A DNA stretch of 10,106 nucleotides from the NCBI GenBank assembly GCA_003024985.2, contig PXIH01S0001510.1; one strand, 5' to 3'. The stretch comes from Euperipatoides rowelli. Taxonomy: Eukaryota > Onychophora > Udeonychophora > Euonychophora > Peripatopsidae. This document shows positions 1 through 6,850 of the stretch, one piece after another (within the stretch, counting starts at the first letter, position 1; every line of letters begins with the position of its first letter). The notes under the pieces are model-generated. The model was not told the DNA's origin. It saw only the letters and a program-made list of their open reading frames with translations, and made no database searches. The position numbers and the translations under genes are program-made.

Positions 1-386
1 AAAAAAAAAGGTAAAATGTCAGACATTTGAATGATTTTCACATTAAAAATTTCATCACTGAAGAAGTTAATAATGAAATAATGTAACAGCACCAATAAAA
101 CATCCCAAATCTTCTGAAATATGATAATGACCATATGAATTTATGTTTAGAGCAATAACTCAACAATACCAGTTTTTCAATTTAGGTTTATTGGTCTCAT
201 TAAATTAATTGGGACCGATTCTCATATGGTTATTTTCCCACATATTGTATGTGTATAACATAACCAATAAAAGTTTTTAATTTTAAAATATGAAATGTAC
301 TACAAACTTTTGGGGCAGATTCAGACTATAATGACCCTGTATTATAATATCATTTAAAATAAACAATAATTAATAAATTTTCTTAC
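1..386. other. Non-coding, presumably intron downstream of the DAR-repeat exon
   Basis: This stretch lies 3' (on the minus strand) of the splice donor at 381-386, so it is probably intron. It is AT-rich, with a run of A at 1-9. A weak imperfect inverted repeat (ggtctcattaa / ttaattgggacc) lies around 193-216. On the minus strand an 'atttcag' acceptor-like string near 110 is followed by an open frame to the window edge, but its pyrimidine tract is poor and I do not call an exon there. Nothing else is recognisable. Confidence 0.5.
381..386 (-). promoter_or_regulatory. 5' splice donor (GTAAGA)
   Basis: On the minus strand the exon ends ...CGAACT followed by gtaagaaaat. GTAAGA matches the donor consensus well on the intron side. 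The exon side (ACT) is poorer. The donor leaves the reading frame at a codon boundary (phase 0). Confidence 0.7.
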
Positions 387-684
387 AGTTCGGGTGACTT
401 GAGCAGATTTTACAGAAGTCTGCCTTGGAACAAGAGACCTATGGTTTCCAATATTAGTACGTTTGGCTTCAATCTTAATTCGAGCATCAGTTTTTCGGGC
501 AATCTCATTAAGTTTATAACGAGCATCGCGAATGTTTTGTGTTGAACGGCTATCCATTGTAGTATTTATTTTTGGTTGAAGTCTTAATCGAGCATCTACT
601 TTCACTTTTCCTAAACCAGTAACTACCATTAAAGGACGACTAGACTGTGTTCTATTTGTAGTTGTAACACGTCGTAAGTTGTTA
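387..684 (-). CDS. Internal exon with DAR repeats, possibly POLDIP3/SKAR-like
   Basis: This 298-nt internal exon encodes about 99 residues. It starts one base before a codon boundary (an AGT codon would be split by the intron) and ends on a complete codon. Its acceptor and donor are both strong. The peptide is basic and has three spaced repeats that read VDARLRLQP, IRDARYKLNE and TDARIKIEA, followed by an R/T/S-rich tail. Repeated DAR-x-(K/R)-(I/L) units are a hallmark of the N-terminal half of POLDIP3 (SKAR), an RNA-binding factor linked to the exon-junction complex and mRNA export. The RRM of that family is not in the window. Seen: the splice sites, the open frame and the repeats. Inferred: the family, since DAR units are short and low in information. 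The exon could belong to another basic RNA-binding protein. Neighbouring exons are not visible. Confidence 0.6.
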
Positions 685-735
685 CTAAAAAAAGAAAAGA
701 AATAAATTAGTCTAAACTTTTTTTTTAAGTAAATC
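685..735 (-). promoter_or_regulatory. 3' splice acceptor with branch point and polypyrimidine tract
   Basis: Read on the minus strand, a branch-point-like gactaat is followed by a T-rich tract (atttcttttctttttttag) that ends in AG at 685-686, immediately before the exon. Spacing and composition are those of a normal metazoan acceptor. The tract and the reading frame that begins right after it support the exon call independently of homology. Confidence 0.75.
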
Positions 736-1459
736 CAATACTCTAAACACATTTTAGCCAAATTTTATTTTTCTTAAAAATGGGAAATGATTATTTTAGT
801 ATTAGCAATTAATGCTACACTACGGAATATGTAATTTTTATAAATGTTTATTAAAAAAAAAAAAAAACTAGGCCTATAGGCTGACTTTCCAATAAAACTG
901 CCTTAGACTATTGTATGTTGTCCAAAGTTTTCTTCAAAATTGCCAAAATTAAAAAGAAATCAAAGTTAAAAAACAAAATTTTACCATGATTTTATGTACT
1001 GTAGCCTATATATGCCAAAAATTTGACTAAGGTTTTTTTTTTTTGGCTACTGTATATACTGGTGTAGTAGTCAAGTTTTTAAGGACATTTTCAAAGATCA
1101 GAACTATGACTGAGGTAGACTTATTACACGAGAGACTTTGATTAAAAAATGTGCTGTGTTATGTTAAAAAACTTTATAATTTATTAATTCAAATGATTTT
1201 ATATTTATGCTCATTTAATATGCCTACAGTATTATACCGTATAGTCTACAATAATGTAAGCCTATATTTAAAAAAAAATATATTGTAACTTGTTTTACTG
1301 CAATTTAGATGATTTTAATGCTCTGCGAGATTAAATTGTGTTAATTATTAATGTGAAGATTTGAATTTTCACATTTTTTATTGTTAAAAAAATATTTTGC
1401 AAAATAATGTTAATTAATTAATTAAAGTTATATATAGTCACTAGATGATACTAGTCTTG
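736..1459. other. Non-coding AT-rich stretch, probable intron
   Basis: No reading frame of note on either strand. It contains a long A run near 854-867, a T run near 1032-1042 and a (TTAA/TAAT) simple repeat at about 1410-1425. The word TAGGCCTA occurs at 869-876, and related strings (gcctacagtatt, gcctatat) recur around 1003, 1223 and 1260. The start of the Copia 5' LTR must lie somewhere in the right-hand part, but I could not place it. Confidence 0.5.
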
Positions 1460-1610
1460 TAGGCCTACAGTCCAACAATAAGACTGAAACTGCTGTATAA
1501 AACAGTATAGTATTGTACAGCTGATGAGTTAAAACAATTCTTTACTTCTAATAAATGGTTCTTCTTTAATACTTTTATAAATTTACAAGTGCTGTTAGAA
1601 TGTCTTGACA
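1460..1610 (+). repeat. Right-hand part of a probable Copia 5' LTR
   Basis: The LTR is inferred from the primer binding site that begins at 1611. The sequence just before it ends in ...tgtcttgaca, that is with the CA expected of an LTR end. Inside are a TATA-box-like TATAAAA at 1496-1502 and a polyadenylation-type AATAAA at 1550-1555, in the order expected of an LTR promoter and R region. The left boundary is unknown; I give 1460 only as a working limit. No second copy is present in the window, so the call cannot be confirmed by LTR-LTR comparison. Confidence 0.4.
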
Positions 1611-1624
1611 GGTTATGGGACCAG
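1611..1624 (+). promoter_or_regulatory. Primer binding site, initiator tRNA-Met anticodon-loop (half-tRNA) type
   Basis: GGTTATGGGACCAG is complementary, with one mismatch, to the anticodon arm of eukaryotic initiator tRNA-Met (CTGGGCCCATAACC). Copia elements typically prime from this internal part of the tRNA instead of its 3' CCA end. The site directly follows the presumed LTR end and lies 86 bases before the gag start, as expected. Confidence 0.7.
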
Positions 1625-1710
1625 GCAGGCAGCTACTGTGGAATAGAGACAAGTCTATAATTAATTTAAAAGCTCTGGTAAAATAAGTTAAGAAAACTGC
1701 ATTAAGAAGA

Positions 1711-2578
1711 ATGGATTTAGTGAAACATATTAAACCACTATCAGGACTAACTGACTAGCCAATATGGAAAATAAAAATAAAGACTTGATGGATTACCATG
1801 AAGGAGCCTTAGATGTTGTAGAAGGTAAGCTGAAAAAACCAGAACCTATAGAACAGGAAGCTACAACAGCTTCAACCAAGAAATATAAAGAAAGTTACGA
1901 TCTACAGTATATCGTAAGGCAAACAGTTATACAAAATCAATGATAACAAGTATATAAGATTACAGATGTGGTCTATCAAAAAATTATGAAAGAAAGAAAC
2001 AGCACAAGATGCCTGGATAGGCACTGAAACAGCAGTTTGAAGCGATTTCCATAAATCAGCTTTTCAAGATTTGCATTGATTTCCTTGAGTTTAGCTGGAT
2101 ACAGTGAATATATCTACACTTATATAACAATTACTAAAAGGACAATGGAATCAGTTAAACAGTGGGCTCAAAGCTAAAGGTGAGAACACCCTGCCAAATC
2201 TAATGCTAGTATGTAAAACACTACACGTGCTGCCATCCAAATTTTAAATCCAGTTGGATGTTATTGAGCAAAGATGAGAACAAAACATTTGATGAGTTGA
2301 CAACGCAACTCTGCATGTTTTAAAGAAACTTTACCAAAAATACAGAAAGTAATAAAGTAGCATTAGTGGTAAAACCAAGAAAATCTAAGTTGGATGTTAA
2401 ATCAAACTATACAAGGTTAAATCAAGTAAAGTAAAAAAAGTTTGACAATTGCAATTATTGTAATCAAAAGGGACAATGGGTCAAAACCTATAAAAAGTGG
2501 ATTGCAGATGAAAGATTAACCAAAAACAGATCAGTTGGCACTTCTCAAAGCAATATTGCAACTACATTGTATCACTAA
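1711..2578 (+). pseudogene. gag: Copia gag (capsid and nucleocapsid) pseudogene
   Basis: Gag forms the particle and binds the element's RNA. The best start is ATG at 1711. The frame runs 15 codons to a TAG at 1756-1758 where a Trp is expected, then shifts. The segment ALDVVEGKLKKPEP (about 1808-1849) is typical of the Copia gag (UBN2-type) domain. Further frame changes follow between about 1890 and 2440, with recognisable pieces such as FDELTTQLCMF around 2290-2320. The C-terminal zinc knuckle at 2450-2491 keeps CX2C, but the His is Gln (2474-2476) and the last Cys is Tyr (2489-2491), so it should not bind zinc normally. The frame ends at TAA 2576-2578, which overlaps the ATG at 2578-2580. 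Confidence 0.8.
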
Positions 2579-2808
2579 TGTCAAATAGTAGAAATACAAG
2601 TCATGTGGATAAAAATCCAACAAATTGCTGGATTGACAATGGAGCTACAAAATATCTAACCAATTGTTCAAAATCTTTTATTAACTATGAAGAGTTTGAC
2701 AGTTCCTGTGAAGTTAAGTCTGCTGGAAAGGAAACTCTAACTGCAATGGGAAAAGGTACCATTCAAGTCTTGTCAAAAGTCGAAACAGAAAATAAAACAT
2801 TGAGCTGA
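2578..2808 (+). pseudogene. pol: Copia aspartic protease pseudogene
   Basis: The retropepsin would cut the Gag-Pol polyprotein. The motif CWIDNGATKYLTN (about 2626-2664) corresponds to the Copia protease active site, which normally reads D-S/T-G. Here it is D-N-G at 2635-2643, with Asn in place of Ser/Thr, probably from a G-to-A change. This alone may disable the enzyme. The frame breaks near 2795, and the continuation is found one frame over. Confidence 0.75.
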
Positions 2809-3176
2809 GAGATATATAGTATGTTCCTCAAATCTCCAGAAATTTGTTCTCGGTTTTAGCAGCCCAAGACAGAAATCTCAATAGTGAATTTAAATCATCA
2901 ACTACAGAATGTTGGCTCAAAGTTAATGATGAAGAGTTGGTATATGGAACTCATGAAGTAAATGGGTCCTTATATAAAGCAACTTTCAAACCAATTTCAC
3001 CTGAACATGAAATAAATGAAATAGACACACACAACTTTTTACTACAACTATATCATGAGAGATGTGGTCATCAGGACAAACTCCACGATAAAACAAAGCT
3101 TAAAAGAGATTTTGGTATTAATGTTAAGTTAAATAGGAATCCCTGTGAACCCTGCACTTATGGCAAAGCACACTGA
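2809..3176 (+). pseudogene. pol: Copia GAG-pre-integrase (HHCC) segment
   Basis: This segment links protease and integrase and carries the N-terminal zinc-binding HHCC finger. A TAG at 2817-2819 stands where a Trp is usual. YVPQISRNLFSVLAAQD (2820-2870) is the typical Copia motif after it. The HHCC residues are intact: His at 3054-3056 and 3069-3071, Cys at 3144-3146 and 3153-3155. The frame ends at TGA 3174-3176, directly after GKAH, where the family has Arg. This is consistent with CGA-to-TGA decay at a CpG. Confidence 0.85.
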
Positions 3177-3543
3177 TCCCCATTTGGCAACAGACGGAAA
3201 ACAACCATGCCAGATGAACTTCTGTCAACTGATGTATGTGGGCCATTTGATGAATCTTTTCAGAAGAAAAGATGCAGTATATGCTTGTATTCAAAGACAG
3301 CTATACAAAAAAAACCCTAGAATATTCAAAACCCTAGAATATTCAAAAAAAGAATTACTAAGTGACAATGGCTTAGAATTTGATCACAAAGAAATTAAGG
3401 AGATCCTACAGAAAGAAGGAATCATACAAAGACTAACAGCACTCTATGCCCCTGAACAAAACGGTGGGTGTAAACATGAAATGAGACAGTTGAAATCGCA
3501 AAAACACTTAAGTATTCAAACCCAGAAGCAAATTTCCTGGTAG
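3177..3543 (+). pseudogene. pol: Copia integrase catalytic core, inactivated
   Basis: The integrase core (RNase H fold, D,D(35)E) would join element DNA to the host chromosome. The first Asp is in STDVCGPF, at 3231-3233, in the same frame as the HHCC segment. The second Asp, in LLSDNGLEF at 3364-3366, is in another frame because of a break that includes a 17-bp tandem duplication (3311-3344). About 43 codons separate the two Asp residues, fewer than usual, so some sequence is also missing. Exactly 35 residues after the second Asp, at 3472-3474, where the catalytic Glu should be, the codon is AAA (Lys), following PEQNGGC. Confidence 0.85.
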
Positions 3544-3790
3544 CGATGTGGGCTTAACTAGTTAGACGGCCATTTATATTTTAACAGAACAGGAAATCGT
3601 CTGTTGAAGGAGTCAGTCCATTTGAGCTATGGATGGGCAGAAAGCCAAGAATAAAACATCTATGTATCATTGGTTCTGAATGTTATGCTCACGTTCCAGC
3701 TGAAAATCAAAAGCTGGGTAGGAAATGGTTAAAGGCTACCTAGAGGGATATGATGGCGATGAACGTTATAGTCTGGATAAAAGGAACACA
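3544..3790 (+). pseudogene. pol: Integrase C-terminal part
   Basis: In shifting frames the segment reads NFLVAMWA (before a TAA at 3555-3557), then SPFELWMGRKPRIKHL, then GSECYAHVPAENQKLG, then GYDGDERYSLD. These are the conserved blocks downstream of the Copia integrase core. At least two frameshifts lie between 3558 and 3600, and a TAG near 3740 separates the last block. Confidence 0.8.
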
Positions 3791-4117
3791 AATTAATTCT
3801 ATCAAGAGCTGTGGAAAATCTGGAGAAATGCAAAGTACACACCAAACCACTACTCGAAAAGCCAAGATAATTAGAAAGCAATTTTTTAAATCAGGGAAAG
3901 ATTGAAAGTGAGAGTAAAGAAGAATTAAAACTTGAAAATGAGAGCAATGATGGAAAGCTAGAGTAATGAGGAAAGTGAGAGTGATGAGAAAAAACTCAAA
4001 CCAGGGATGAAGGAAAAACTCAAACTCCACCAACTCAAAAGTTGCTCAGAACTAAAAAGGCCAAATATTCTTAGAAACTGGATAATGACAGCATAATAAT
4101 CAGTCAATGAAATAAAA
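3791..4117 (+). other. Copia integrase-RT linker region, degenerate
   Basis: In Copia elements a poorly conserved, charged linker joins integrase to reverse transcriptase. Here the plus strand is rich in GAA/GAG/AGT/GAT codons (for example KEELKLENESNDGKLE, about 3919-3966) with recurring GAAAGTGAGAGT-like units. Stops are present in every frame. The long minus-strand frames here are products of this purine bias. Confidence 0.5.
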
Positions 4118-4860
4118 AACCCTGAAACATATGAAGAAGCATTGACAAGTGAACAAAGCGCCAACTGGAAAAAGGTCATGGAAAGTGAAATTAGATCACT
4201 GAAAGAAAATCAAACATGAGAGCTAACAGCTCTAAAAGGAGCCAAGGCCATACCATATAAGTGGGTTTTTCATGTAAATACAAATCCAGATGCAGCATCA
4301 ATAAGTATAAAGCAAGGCTTGTAGTGAAAGGATTCAGTCAACATCAAGGTATTGACTATAACCCCACTTTTAGTCCAGTAGCCAGATTATCTACGATCCA
4401 TTCAGTGCTAAGTGTTGCCGCAAGTGAAAAAATGCATTTGACTCAATTTGATGTCTCGACAGCATTTTTATATGGAGAGTTGGAAGAGACAATCTATATG
4501 CGTCAACCAGAAGGCTATAACAACAACAAAAAATAAGTCTGTAAACTCAAAAGAAGTTTATATGGGTTGAAATAGGCACCAATGTGCTGGAATAAACGCT
4601 TTGGTGGTTTCCTGATAAGTTCGGGTTTCACAGCCAGCAAAGCCGATCCTTGCCTATACATTCGAGTGAGAAAAGGCAATAAAATTTTAATGGCCCTATA
4701 TGTTGATGAGGCTTGGTGGTAACAACTGATCAGCAAGACTAAAAAACCCTAATTGAGGAGCTGAAAAAGGAGTTCAAAATCACTGTGATGCATCATACTT
4801 TTTAGAACTTGAAAATCATCGCAGTAGTGACCATCAAGATAAACCAATAGGCTTAAATGC
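4118..4860 (+). pseudogene. pol: Copia reverse transcriptase, inactivated
   Basis: The reverse transcriptase would copy the element RNA. The N-terminal block runs from NPETYEEAL (4118) through IPYKWVFHV, with a TGA at 4217-4219 where Trp is expected and a frameshift near 4290-4305. The main open part (about 4300-4533) has KARLVVKGFSQHQGIDY and the catalytic-Asp block QFDVSTAFLYGEL. Stops follow at 4534-4536 (TAA) and 4573-4575 (TAG, where Gln is usual before AP.CW). The active-site block reads YVDE at 4699-4710: the codon for the second Asp has lost one base, which also shifts the frame. The remaining thumb region to 4860 is frameshifted. Confidence 0.9.
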
Positions 4861-5331
4861 AAAAAAGAATCCTTGAACAGTTTAATCTTGCAGAGACAAA
4901 ACCAGTATCAACGCCCATGTTAAAGGATGCTGAAACACCAAAAGCAGGAAATGAAACAACAAGTTGCAATTTTTCATATCGACAAGCAGTCGGTGCCCTG
5001 ATGTATCTAATGAGAGGACCAAGACCGTATCTAGCCTATAGTGTGGGATTTCTCTCAAGATCACTAGAAAATCCAACTGCGGAAGACATAGTGAAATTAA
5101 AACGAGTGTTTCGCTATATAGCCAGTACAACTTCATTAGGTATAATCTACCAACCAAATATTAACAGAGGTGTAGGCTACTAGACTGCTTTAGTGATGCA
5201 GATTTTGGAGGAGGTAACAAGACGGGCAGGTCAACCTCTGGAATTGTGACACATGCAGGAGGAGCCATCTCATGGCTTAACCAAAGATAGATGATAGTGG
5301 CCACGTCAACAACCGAAGCAGAAGTAATAGC
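4857..5331 (+). pseudogene. pol: Copia RT C-terminus and RNase H, truncated
   Basis: The open frame 4857-5183 has the blocks AETKPVSTPM, YRQAVGALMYLM, LAYSVGFLSRSLENP and KRVFRYIASTTSLGI, all typical of the Copia RT/RNase H connection. A 5-base insertion near 5171-5180 shifts the frame. RNase H then continues with DCFSDADFGGGNKTGRSTSG (from 5183) and the block ending TSTTEAEVIA, with a TAG at 5288-5290 where Gln is expected before the Met. The catalytic Asp (SDADF) and Glu (TEAE) are still present. The sequence ends inside the codon at 5330-5332, where the hAT-like terminus begins, so the last part of the domain is missing. Confidence 0.9.
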
Positions 5332-5500
5332 CAGTGATGGAAAAGTAATAAAAAAATACTTCAATTACTTGTAACAAATACTTTTCTAGTAATTTGAGGA
5401 GTAATCAGTTACTTTTTAAAAATGTGTAATTATACTTGTAATCTAGTCTTGGATAAATCAAAGTGATTGTTACTTTGTTGTAATCGTTACTTTTTTTTTT
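5332..5500 (+). mobile_element. hAT-like DNA transposon, left terminal region
   Basis: CAGTGATGG at 5332-5340 resembles hAT termini that start CAGTGATGGG. It is followed by the repetitive 'aagtaat / attacttgtaacaaatac / agtaatcagttactttt / tgtaatcgttactttt' composition common in the subterminal regions of such elements. It begins abruptly within the Copia RNase H codons, so it is a younger insertion. I could not find the matching inverted end (CCATCACTG) or the 8-bp target duplication downstream. The right limit given is only where the TAAC/TTAC-rich part ends. Confidence 0.5.
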
Positions 5501-6500
5501 CTTAGTTTTTATTTTTTTTATTTTTGCACAAGTAGATTTAAAAGTTCTAAAATGTTTAAGCATTGTATTGACGAATCTTTTCATTGCTTGCTATTAATAC
5601 TAACATTTTAAAATCCACACTGATGATTGTTATAGGTTTACAACCTTGAAATTTAATTAATGTTTTTAAAATTTTTAGACTTTTTAATCAATTTTTATTA
5701 TTTTGTCTTACAAATTATTTTCGGATCATGAAAAGTATCCTCTTTTACACTGAAAATTTAAAAGTGATTTTGTTGACTTGTAAGTCAACAAAATCACTTT
5801 TAAATTTTCAGTGTAAATGTCATTTTTACAGATTTTGAAATATTCGAATAAACTTGAAATTTATAAAGAAAAAAAAATGAACGTGCAAATAATCACTTTA
5901 AATTTAAACACTGGATATTTCATTGTTTTGTTTTAATTTTGAAATTTATCAAATTTTATTATTATATTATTATTGATATTTTCCCTTGAAAGATATTAAA
6001 AAGAGCACATTTTAGTTTTCTTCTCTACTTTATCAAGAATGTCCTTCCTGCTTATAAGCTAGTAAAATTTATAAGAAGAAACATAAAAATAAACCAGTAT
6101 TTTAATAGTGAAGATTCAAAGCTCATAAATGGTGTGTGAAGCAAACTTTAATATTGCTAAAAGTTTTAAATTAGTGCCCTCTTCCTGCTAATGAAAATGT
6201 CCAGCCTGAAAATGACATTGAAACTGAATATGCTTATAAACTGAAGATTTTCAAACTGCTTTTTAAAAGACCTTCAATTCGAAACTTTTGAATTAATTAT
6301 TAGGCAGTAAGAAATTAGGTTTTATTTTGAGCTTTTTAATCTTTAAAAAAAAAAAAAAACATGTACAATAAAAGGCAGAATATTTATTGCTTGCTTTATT
6401 GAAGGTTTTTTTTTTTTAATTGGTGTTTTATTGTATTGACTGTACGTGTCTATTCTAAAAATAGACCAAGATCATTCTTCTTTTAAATAAACATCACTTT
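5501..6500. other. AT-rich stretch with no readable gene; possible hAT interior
   Basis: Apart from the palindrome at 5744-5817 I see no coding region. Homopolymer runs occur near 5491-5520, 5868-5877, 6344-6358 and 6407-6418. A short open stretch near 6176-6290 is too short and too featureless to assign. The region may be the internal part or decayed remains of the hAT-like element that starts at 5332, but nothing in it resembles a hAT transposase that I can recognise. Confidence 0.4.
5744..5817. repeat. 74-bp near-perfect palindrome (36-bp arms, 2-base centre)
   Basis: The left arm 5744-5779 starts tttacactgaaaattt and ends gttgactt. The right arm 5782-5817 is its exact reverse complement over 36 bases, separated only by GT at 5780-5781. 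No mismatch was found within the arms. A partly similar string (aatcactttaaatttaaacactg) occurs at 5891-5913. The structure could extrude as a cruciform or form a long hairpin in RNA. Confidence 0.95.
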
Positions 6501-6502
6501 AT

Positions 6503-6694
6503 TTAAGGGAATGCATGTTGGAAGAAAATAGGGCCTACAGTATTTTGTTTTTCATTAACTATCTTTAACCAGGGACATCCCTTAGTGGGAGCTTTCACCT
6601 CTAACATTGGCTGAAAGTCCGAAAGTTGTGAAATTTTGTCAATAATTTCATTTGCATAATATATATTATAAATATCTGGAAATGTCTTTAACAT
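6503..6694 (-). other. Short ORF of unknown status (63 codons)
   Basis: The frame begins at ATG 6692-6694 and ends at TAA 6503-6505, which overlaps an AATAAA (TTAAATAAAG) directly behind it. Some of the peptide looks protein-like (for example VKAPTKGCPWLKIVNEK), but I recognise no family. Upstream of the ATG is ttatttattttaataag, a weak possible acceptor. It could be a terminal exon fragment, part of an unrecognised repeat, or chance. A stop lies eight codons upstream. Confidence 0.2.
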
Positions 6695-6734
6695 CTTATT
6701 AAAATAAATAACCTTTTAACAAAATTCATAATAG

Positions 6735-6788
6735 ATAATAGACCTTATAATTTGTTTGTTTATAATAGACTTTATAATTTGTTTGTAA
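6735..6788. repeat. 27-bp tandem duplication (2 copies)
   Basis: Copies at 6735-6761 and 6762-6788, each starting ataatagac and containing ttataatttgtttgt, differ at one internal base and at the last bases. This is a simple local duplication. Confidence 0.85.
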
Positions 6789-6819
6789 CATGAAGCCAAC
6801 ATGCTGGCTTCATGTTACA
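6784..6819. repeat. Inverted repeat, 15-bp arms with 6-base loop
   Basis: tgtaacatgaagcca at 6784-6798 is the exact reverse complement of 6805-6819, with the loop ACATGC. It directly abuts the 27-bp tandem duplication. It could be a small foldback remnant; it is not followed by a T tract and I do not call it a terminator. Confidence 0.85.
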
Positions 6820-6850
6820 TGTTGGAGATGATCTATGTCACAGGCTACAA

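Larger units (their letters stand above)
1611..5331 (+). mobile_element. Degenerate Ty1/Copia LTR retrotransposon, truncated at its 3' end
   Basis: The order primer site, gag with zinc knuckle, protease, integrase, reverse transcriptase and RNase H is diagnostic of Copia (in Gypsy elements the integrase is last). All parts are on the plus strand, antisense to the host exon. The body is interrupted by at least eight in-frame stops, several frameshifts, a 17-bp duplication and a 5-bp insertion. It stops abruptly at 5331, where a hAT-like terminus begins. The primer site suggests the GalEa-like or related metazoan Copia lineages, but I have not placed it. No 3' LTR or polypurine tract is visible. 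Confidence 0.9.

Noticed and set aside
1-110. Possible minus-strand exon after 'atttcag' near 110
   Set aside because: The pyrimidine tract is weak, the open frame has no recognisable motif and it runs off the window edge.
193-216. Inverted repeat ggtctcattaa / ttaattgggacc
   Set aside because: Short and imperfect; expected by chance in AT-rich sequence.
1460-1610. Exact left boundary of the 5' LTR
   Set aside because: Several TG starts exist upstream, but without a second LTR copy or a target duplication no choice can be supported.
2576-2580. TAATG stop-start overlap between gag and protease frames as a translational coupling site
   Set aside because: Copia elements normally express one polyprotein in one frame; here the overlap most likely results from a frameshift mutation.
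3545-3760. Functional Copia polyprotein by programmed frameshifting
   Set aside because: The frame changes are many, irregular and coincide with stops and active-site losses, so they are decay and not a translational device.
3740-4179. Two minus-strand open frames rich in F, L, S
   Set aside because: They are the antisense of the purine-rich (GAA/GAG/AGT) Copia linker. Their hydrophobic look comes from that composition.
4515-5364. Minus-strand open frames opposite the Copia RT and RNase H
   Set aside because: The plus strand carries clear RT/RNase H blocks across this interval; the antisense frames have no independent features.
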